A stretch of 64,000 nucleotides of DNA from Theristus sp. LFF4_11 (lineage: Eukaryota > Nematoda > Chromadorea > Monhysterida > Xyalidae): contig JASANC010003571.1 in the NCBI GenBank assembly GCA_030248135.1, positions 1-64,000 on the forward strand, given 5' to 3'. The notes under the pieces were generated by a model that worked only from the letters and a program-made list of their open reading frames with translations, was not told the origin of the DNA and did not search any database. The position numbers and the translations under genes were made by a program. Positions 60,901 to 64,000 of this stretch are shown piece after piece (the first letter of the stretch is position 1; every line of letters begins with the position of its first letter).

Positions 60901-63900
60901 GTAAATTTGAATCTGACGCACTGATTGGTTCTATCTTGCTGTGGTGTGTCTGATAAGTGGGTTCAGTCAGGTTGGCCTGTTCGAATGAAGCAAATTTATA
61001 CGTCGCAGCTTATTTTTTGTCCTGTTTGAGTGTTACTAATTATTCCTTCAGCGCTGATTTTGTTATTTGACTTCATTTTGCCCGACGTTTTTGCATTTTT
61101 GTTGTTTTCTCAAATTCAGCCGAGTCGTCTCGTGTGGACCGGCCAACTGAAACTGCCCGGGGCGCAGTCGATGCCGCAGTTGCATCTGTACGCGGCGACG
61201 CATGCGCAGCTCAACAAACCGCCCTTGTTGTGGGTTTCGATTTCAAATTTTTAGTGAAATGTGGAATGGACATATGAGAATTTTTTTATTTTACTTTACT
61301 CCCCTACAAAACTTATTGCAATTGAAAGTGAAGAAATTTTTCTTATGAAATCATGTTATATTTTGTCGCAAAATTGATGTTTGATCGACTCGAATCGAAA
61401 GAAAAGCACGATTTTTGTCGTTAAAAAGTATCCCAAACGCCGTACAAAACCACAAATCGAATCGTCTGATTTTCTGCACAGTGCCTTGTTGACCAATCAG
61501 CGCATCTAACTCAAAATCATAGCTAATCACCCGGATTCGCAGTAAAAACTGCAGTGGAGGAAAGCGGGTAAGAAGAATATAAAAATCATAAGAAAAACGG
61601 TCTTCGATTGTTTACTTTTTGCCAAAATCCATTCGCCCAGAATGACCGCCTTCGAAGTGTCCGCATTGTTCCCGTGGGCGTCATGCATCGAGTGGCAACC
61701 GCTGGCGCATTTGGCGTCACCTGGCAGCCATTTCGGGTGGCTCTGCCGCAAAATGGAGCTGCCGCTGCCGAACGGACATGTCAGTATTGGAGATTGATTC
61801 CATTTATTGTCCGTCGTCCGTCACAAAGTTGCAGCAATTTTTGAATCCGGGAATAAACGTTTCTGTGTGGCTATCTGGTTGGTCGGGTCCGTTTGAATGC
61901 AACGCGCTGATTGGCTGTTCTGTTTTGCTTTACAGATCGCCTCCTACTGGCGTTTGATGCCGCCAAACGTGCAGGTGGCCGCTCACACGTTGTTCGGCAA
62001 GTTCGTGGTCGCCATGCAGGAAGCGCGCACGGTTTGTGATCTTTCTGAACATTCATTCATTCATTTCATTTCGCAAAAAGCTGGAAACTTCGAAAAACCT
62101 GTATGAACGGCATGTAGTACACGTTCGCCTTCAACTCAGAAGGGCTCAGAGCTTCAAATATTAAAAAAAAAAAACTTCGAAAAACCTGTATGAACAGCAT
62201 GTAGTACACACGGAGACCCGGAACATTGTAAAAGGGTGCATTTCAGATTAGGCCATCTCTGTTTCGCAGGCACAGACACGGTGGTCAGGCACGATTTCGT
62301 GCGAAATGTATTGTGGATTTATTCAAACGTGTCCGGACTAAAATGACGTCATTTGCTTTAAAAACGCCCGTTTGTCAAAGTACAGGCACTAAAATGTCAG
62401 TTTGGTTTGACTGATTCGACATTCACCATTTGTCTACGGGAAGAAATCGGCTAAACGGAAAGTCTGGATTGCTGTGAACGGCAAGCGCATGTTTGGCGGC
62501 ACATGACGTCATTTCAGTGGGACACGTTTAAAAAATAGGTCATAGTTGATTTGCTTTTTTGCATTGAGGTGCGTTGATTGGCACGTGGCAGCAGTCAGTG
62601 TTCGGATCTTGATTGGGTGTTTGAATGATTAGTAGTACTAATATCTTGTGCATTTGGTATCCATCATGGTATCTTGAATTTAGTATACCATCTGCTGAGT
62701 ATCTTGGATATCCGTAGCCCACACAAGCCAAAGCTTGACGTTTAGCTTTGTTGGTTTCAGAGGTGCACCGGAGCTATCTATGCCTGTTAGCAGGCAGCCA
62801 ACAAGCCGACCAAAAAGAGCCATGTGTGGTGGGTTTATTCAGTTCGACAATCCCTACCTTGCCCTCAATTTCAGGTGGCCATTTGCGCGTTGGGTGACGG
62901 CGAGATGGCACTGCTCATTCCACCCGGCCAATTGGCCAGTCACCTTGGCATGCCATATGGCCAGCCGATTCTTGATGCGCTCATAATGCACGTCATTTTC
63001 ATTTCGTACAGCTCTTTGGTGGACGGGAGGATGATTGCTGACCGCGATTTGTATGAGCCGAGGTGAGCGGGCAGGGGAAATAATTTTTCTTTTTAGGTGA
63101 AACCTGTTTCTAACAAAAAAATGCATTTCTCCAGTGTTTTTCGACCTGCGGTGTGCGCGCGATTGTAAACTGCTTGGCTATTGGTTTGCATTTATTTGCG
63201 TGTTGCTGGCTGATTGGTTGATCTCCAGCTAGAGAATACCTGGTGCGGTGGTCTAGGGCGTTGTTGTTGTCAAACTTTTTTGATGAATGGCGGAAATTTT
63301 ATTCTATTTTAACCATCTTAGTTTGGGTTGGGTTGGGTTGCGCCGGTTGGGCGTGCAAGCTATATGCAACCAATCAGTGTGCAGTGGATTCACGCCCGCC
63401 AATCCAATTTGAACGTTGACACGCTGAGTGTCTGTGTTTCGTTTTCGTATGGACCGCCTTGAGCGCTTGAATTGTCCATTCTTGTTTTGCAAGGTCACAC
63501 GACGAACGCGCAGTGCCCTCCAGCTCCATTGTGCACAACGAAGCGAGACAGACCGTGCAAAGCGCCATTCAGTTGCTGCCAGCTGGGGTGGCGCGCGAGA
63601 CGCGACGAAAATGGATGCTGACGGAGAAGCAAATGGCGCAAACTGCCGCGGCGGCGGCGGTTGTCACCAGTTGGTCACCACTATGGTCACCTTTGGATTG
63701 TGTTTTTTTTTAATTGACCGCTTTGCCTCATTGCGGGCAGTTCTGAAAAAAAAACTTGGAAAGTGCGAAGTTGAGCACCGGATTGTTCTGAGGATCGTTG
63801 ATGATACTCCGTTTTGTTTTCGCTTCGTTTGTTTTGGCAATTTTTCAAATTGACGCCACAATTCTTTGGCTGACGCCAGTCTTTTGAGTGGCAGTTTGCG

Positions 63901-64000
63901 TCAATGTCAGTTGCAATGCCGACGAAAAAATTCAGGTATTGACTGATTAATTGTACAGTCTTTCACTACGGATTCATCTATTTGCAGAGCCAAACGAAAA
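57902..64000 (+). CDS. TASOR-like protein (DUF3715 pseudo-PARP plus beta-barrel domain), 5' part
   Basis: Thirteen exons, phases agreeing: 57902-58016, 58455-58639, 59033-59119, 59470-59542, 59761-59852, 60328-60462, 60693-60827, 61120-61226, 61641-61779, 61936-62031, 62875-63062, 63494-63659 and from 63988 past the window edge. ATG follows 795 bp after the CCT8 stop. The N-terminus is FKTAKDFKKAQQRAKSFTIP. DUF3715 follows: FSEKKAELKARNADSRSEFA, ARAMCEHGIKVGN, STLGDAKQGVYLNYYSNVL, GYVLCCRLLKGVVKPV, NVLPYAVVQFRVD. A SPOC-like barrel starts RLVWTGQLKLPG and runs to VAICALGDGEMALLIPP. In vertebrates TASOR is the scaffold of the HUSH silencing complex, which represses transposons and intronless DNA. 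That role here is inference. The intron after 59119 uses a GC donor (CAG|GCAAGT). The exon 8 end was chosen by phase and is the weakest junction. Confidence 0.8.
60134..60290 (+). mobile_element. Degraded tRNA-derived SINE, copy 5
   Basis: Recognisable blocks in order: CGCCTCGGGG, GTGATTGAGTTCC at the B-box position, ACAGAAAAAAATCAATGGGC, GCGCTTTCCTGCG and GAAAAACATCGCTTA. It lies in the intron before the sixth TASOR-like exon. Confidence 0.5.
62327..62545. mobile_element. MITE, TTATTCAAACGTGTCC family, copy 3
   Basis: It matches 37895-38126 and 47430-47661 throughout, with only scattered substitutions. It is in the 843-bp intron between TASOR-like exons 10 and 11. Confidence 0.8.

Noticed and set aside
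61120..61233. Exon 8 of the TASOR-like gene ending at TGG|GTTTCG
   Set aside because: That end leaves exon 9 in a frame whose own end does not match the phase of exon 10. Ending at 61226 makes all three exons agree.
1..64000. CRISPR array, operon or other prokaryotic features
   Set aside because: No regularly spaced repeats with unique spacers and no ribosome-binding-site-led gene clusters. Split genes show this is a eukaryotic nuclear sequence.

Overview
The window is nuclear DNA from an animal. Every gene is split by short introns with GT-AG ends (one is GC-AG). The proteins include extracellular Cu/Zn superoxide dismutases, an Ig/fibronectin-III/sushi protein, a Golgi-type glycosyltransferase, a chaperonin subunit and a TASOR-like protein. 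About half of the sequence is introns and spacers filled with small transposons. The phylum cannot be fixed from the sequence; a small invertebrate such as a nematode, flatworm or tardigrade is the best guess.

Layout. 0.2-1.6 kb (+): 3' end of an unrecognised charged, low-complexity gene. 4.0-5.8 kb (+): a complete 4-exon gene for an unrecognised 351-residue single-pass membrane protein with a Q/N-rich tail. 7.0-14.5 kb and 19.3-23.2 kb (both -): two tandem paralogues, each with 9 exons, a signal peptide, two Cu/Zn-SOD domains and a hydrophobic C-terminus. 25.1-33.8 kb (-): a 15-exon secreted protein with one sushi, three Ig and five or more FNIII domains. 39.0-48.6 kb (-): a 22-exon POMGNT1-like type II membrane glycosyltransferase of 839 residues with two FAM3/ILEI domains instead of one. 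48.7-54.3 kb: transposon-dense, G-run-rich DNA ending in a non-autonomous Helitron. 54.4-57.1 kb (+): only the C-terminal half of CCT8. 57.9 kb to the edge (+): a TASOR-like gene with the DUF3715 pseudo-PARP domain and a following beta-barrel domain.

Mobile DNA is the second theme. At least five non-autonomous hAT-type elements with TAGGGTT termini are present, four with perfect 8-bp target duplications. There are also a tRNA-derived SINE family (five copies), several palindromic or TIR MITE families, a miniature LTR element with identical LTRs nested in a MITE, an 1.1-kb fold-back element and a Helitron. Two introns have a 5' splice site formed by a transposon terminus. The 9-mer CCAATCAGC, the core of an NF-Y/CCAAT box, recurs at least 20 times where about 0.5 would be expected by chance.

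The genes do not form one pathway. The two SODs are a local duplication acting outside the cell. The Ig/FNIII protein is also secreted. The glycosyltransferase would act in the Golgi on secreted or surface glycans. CCT8 and the TASOR-like gene are intracellular neighbours on the other strand. The most unusual molecular features are the damaged zinc site in one SOD domain, the Asp-to-Glu change at the glycosyltransferase metal ligand, and the missing 5' half of CCT8 beside a Helitron.
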